DNA of 64,000 nt, taken from the NCBI GenBank assembly GCA_027491255.1, contig JAIXWM010000079.1:1-64000 (forward strand). The letters are read 5' to 3'. Positions within the stretch are counted from its first letter, which is position 1. Every line of letters begins with the position of its first letter. The position numbers were made by a program, and so were the translations under genes. Shown here piece by piece: positions 62,251 to 64,000 of this stretch. Source of the stretch: Rubrivivax sp. (GTDB taxonomy: Bacteria > Pseudomonadota > Gammaproteobacteria > Burkholderiales > Burkholderiaceae_C). The notes beneath the pieces were generated by a model. The model was not told the origin of the DNA and did not search any database. It saw only the letters and a program-made list of their open reading frames with translations.

Positions 62251-63548
62251 TGCACCAACGCCGGAACCAGCGGGCCGACGCTGCCTTGGTCACCCGGCAC
62301 GCCCCCGCTCGCGCACGGACTGCCCGGCTCGTCGGAGCGGCCCAGGTATTCGATCTGGCTGCGAACCGACTGACCCTGCTTGCGATAGGGGTCGAGCAGC
62401 AGCACGCAGGCATAGGCGCGGATGGGCGCGTGCTGGCTGCCCACGAAGCTGCCACAGTCGACGATGGGCACGGTCACGAGCCGGCGTGCCGCACCGCTGT
62501 CGCGGTGCTGCGCCGTCGTCGAGGGCGAATACGGGTTCGTGTAGAAGGGCGGCTGCAGCCCGGCGACGTTGGAGGTCGGGGTGTTGGCGGCGCGCGCGGC
62601 CTGATAGTTGGGCACCCCGGCCACGCTGCCGCCCCAGGCATTGCGGCCGAGCGGCCAGTTGCCCTGGCTGCCGCTCCAGCCATAGGCCATGCCGGTGTGG
62701 TCCGGCGGCGCCGTGTCGACCTGCGGGTTGCCGTTACCGTTGCGGTACAGGCCGAAGCGCGAGTTGTAGGCGGTCTCGAGCGAACTGATGTTCCCGGTCT
62801 GGCCGACGCAGCCGGGCGCGGGCTTGCCGGTCCCGGCGCTCGAGCACGAGCCGCTGGTCCGGGGCGGCGGCACGGTGCACTGGCCGGAGCCGGCGAGGAT
62901 GCAGGCCAGCTCCTGCGCGCCGCCGCCGCTGCAGCCCGGCGTAGAGGCCGAGGGATCGAAGTCCACCCAGCGGAAGTTGCCGGTGTAGTTGTTCCTGTTG
63001 CCCTCGGAGAAGTTCACGCCGTACCAGTTGTTGCGCACATACCCGAGGTCGGCGCCCGTGCCGAGCGCGCACATCCCCATCGGGATCGCGCACGCTGTCT
63101 GCGCCGGCGCCAGCGTGGCCGTCGCCTGGGCCGTCACGGTCTGCTCGCCGAAGCCCCAGAGCTGCATGAACCAGGGGGCGATGCGGTCGCGGCTGACCGT
63201 GCAGCGCGCGTACCGGGCCGTGGCCGCAGCGACGTCGGCGGCCGCCCAGGCCGAGGAAGCGCCTTGCAGGTTGTCGGAAAAGCGGACGGCGACCTGCGTC
63301 GCCGCAATGGGCGCCCCCTGGAAGTCCGCGCGGTGGCGCGCCGCCACGGCCAGGCCCGCGGCTTCGGCGCGCTGGAAGGCCTGCAGCGGGATGGCGGGCG
63401 CACCGGCCAGCTCCTGGCTGGCCGCAAGCGCACAGGCGTCGGCTGCGTTCTGCAGCTCGGTCTTCGCGAGGTACAGGCGCCCGCCGTCGACGGCCAGGCC
63501 GGCGAAGCCCAGCACGACGGCCAGCACCAGCGCCACGAGCACGGTCAT
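62247..63548 (-). CDS. TadG-like pilus assembly protein (Cys-containing C-terminal region)
   Basis: MTVLVALVLAVVLGFAGLAVDGGRLYLAKTELQNAADACALAASQELAGA. Confidence 0.85.
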   Translation of the reverse strand: MTVLVALVLAVVLGFAGLAVDGGRLYLAKTELQNAADACALAASQELAGAPAIPLQAFQRAEAAGLAVAARHRADFQGAPIAATQVAVRFSDNLQGASSAWAAADVAAATARYARCTVSRDRIAPWFMQLWGFGEQTVTAQATATLAPAQTACAIPMGMCALGTGADLGYVRNNWYGVNFSEGNRNNYTGNFRWVDFDPSASTPGCSGGGAQELACILAGSGQCTVPPPRTSGSCSSAGTGKPAPGCVGQTGNISSLETAYNSRFGLYRNGNGNPQVDTAPPDHTGMAYGWSGSQGNWPLGRNAWGGSVAGVPNYQAARAANTPTSNVAGLQPPFYTNPYSPSTTAQHRDSGAARRLVTVPIVDCGSFVGSQHAPIRAYACVLLLDPYRKQGQSVRSQIEYLGRSDEPGSPCASGGVPGDQGSVGPLVPALVQ

Positions 63549-64000
63549 GGCTGCAACGCATCCCGCATGCGGCCGCTCGCAGGGGGTGCGCCGGCGCCGC
63601 CAGCGGCCGCGCCCGCGTCCGGCCCGCGCCGTCCCGGCAGCGGCAGCTGGCGGGCGTCCACGGGCGCCACGGTCTGGCCCTGGCGCTGGCTGGCCTCGGG
63701 GTCGTTGCGCTGTGTGCGCGCAAGCTCGCGCGCTGCGTCCTCGACCCGCCGCCCTCCTTCGAGCCGGCCCTCGATCATGAGCTCCTGGCGCGTCGGTGGC
63801 ACGTAGCCGTCCGTGGGCAGGCGGAATTCCGGGGGCAGCGGCCGCACCAGACGCGGGGTGATCACGAACACGAGCTCGGAGCGGTCGTTCTGGAACTGCG
63901 TGCTGCGGAACAAGGCGCCGATGACCGGCAGTTCGCCGAGGAAGGGGAAGGCCTTGATGCTGGTCGTGTCGTTGTTGCGGATCAGGCCGCCGATGGCGAA
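63545..64000 (-). CDS. Secretin RcpA/CpaC C-terminal part; 5' end outside window
   Basis: Frame is open to base 64000: FAIGGLIRNNDTTSIKAFPFLGELPVIGALFRSTQFQNDRSELVFVITPRLVRPL. Confidence 0.92.
   Translation of the reverse strand, partial: FAIGGLIRNNDTTSIKAFPFLGELPVIGALFRSTQFQNDRSELVFVITPRLVRPLPPEFRLPTDGYVPPTRQELMIEGRLEGGRRVEDAARELARTQRNDPEASQRQGQTVAPVDARQLPLPGRRGPDAGAAAGGAGAPPASGRMRDALQP

Overview
GC-rich chromosomal window, most likely from a Burkholderiales-type betaproteobacterium (inferred from gene content and codon bias; not proven). I support about 60 protein-coding genes and found no rRNA, tRNA or CRISPR. Main blocks: (i) SPINDLY-type glycosyltransferase end, acyltransferase, SGNH-like protein; (ii) Bug receptor + cytochrome P450 + stand-alone PDR/VanB-type reductase + Gfo/Idh/MocA; (iii) phnD-C-E-E transporter without C-P lyase; (iv) LolD-like ATPase/FtsX-like permease/AttH-CrtC-like operon; (v) a divergent TcdA/TcdB-like (GT44/GT32) glycosyltransferase; (vi) MsbA-like exporter; (vii) cobalt-type nitrile hydratase operon with a His-rich alpha N-terminus; (viii) housekeeping pmbA/yjgA/mog/cysE/trmJ/suhB; (ix) convergent FitAB and BrnT/HTH toxin-antitoxin modules; (x) a ~20 kb divergent catabolic cluster around a GntR-FCD regulator (11-gene minus-strand operon; plus-strand LigJ-like amidohydrolase, Rieske oxygenase, Bug, crotonase, HADH); (xi) a Tad pilus cluster running off the right end. 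The most unusual non-coding signals are: a dispersed ~171-173 bp element in convergent intergenic regions, with covarying terminal inverted repeats, a recurrent internal hairpin and ends that coincide with stop codons (2 full copies, 2 partial); a strict 44-bp tandem array (13 full units plus a partial) inside the catabolic operon; and paired palindromes in the AT-rich divergent GntR promoter region.
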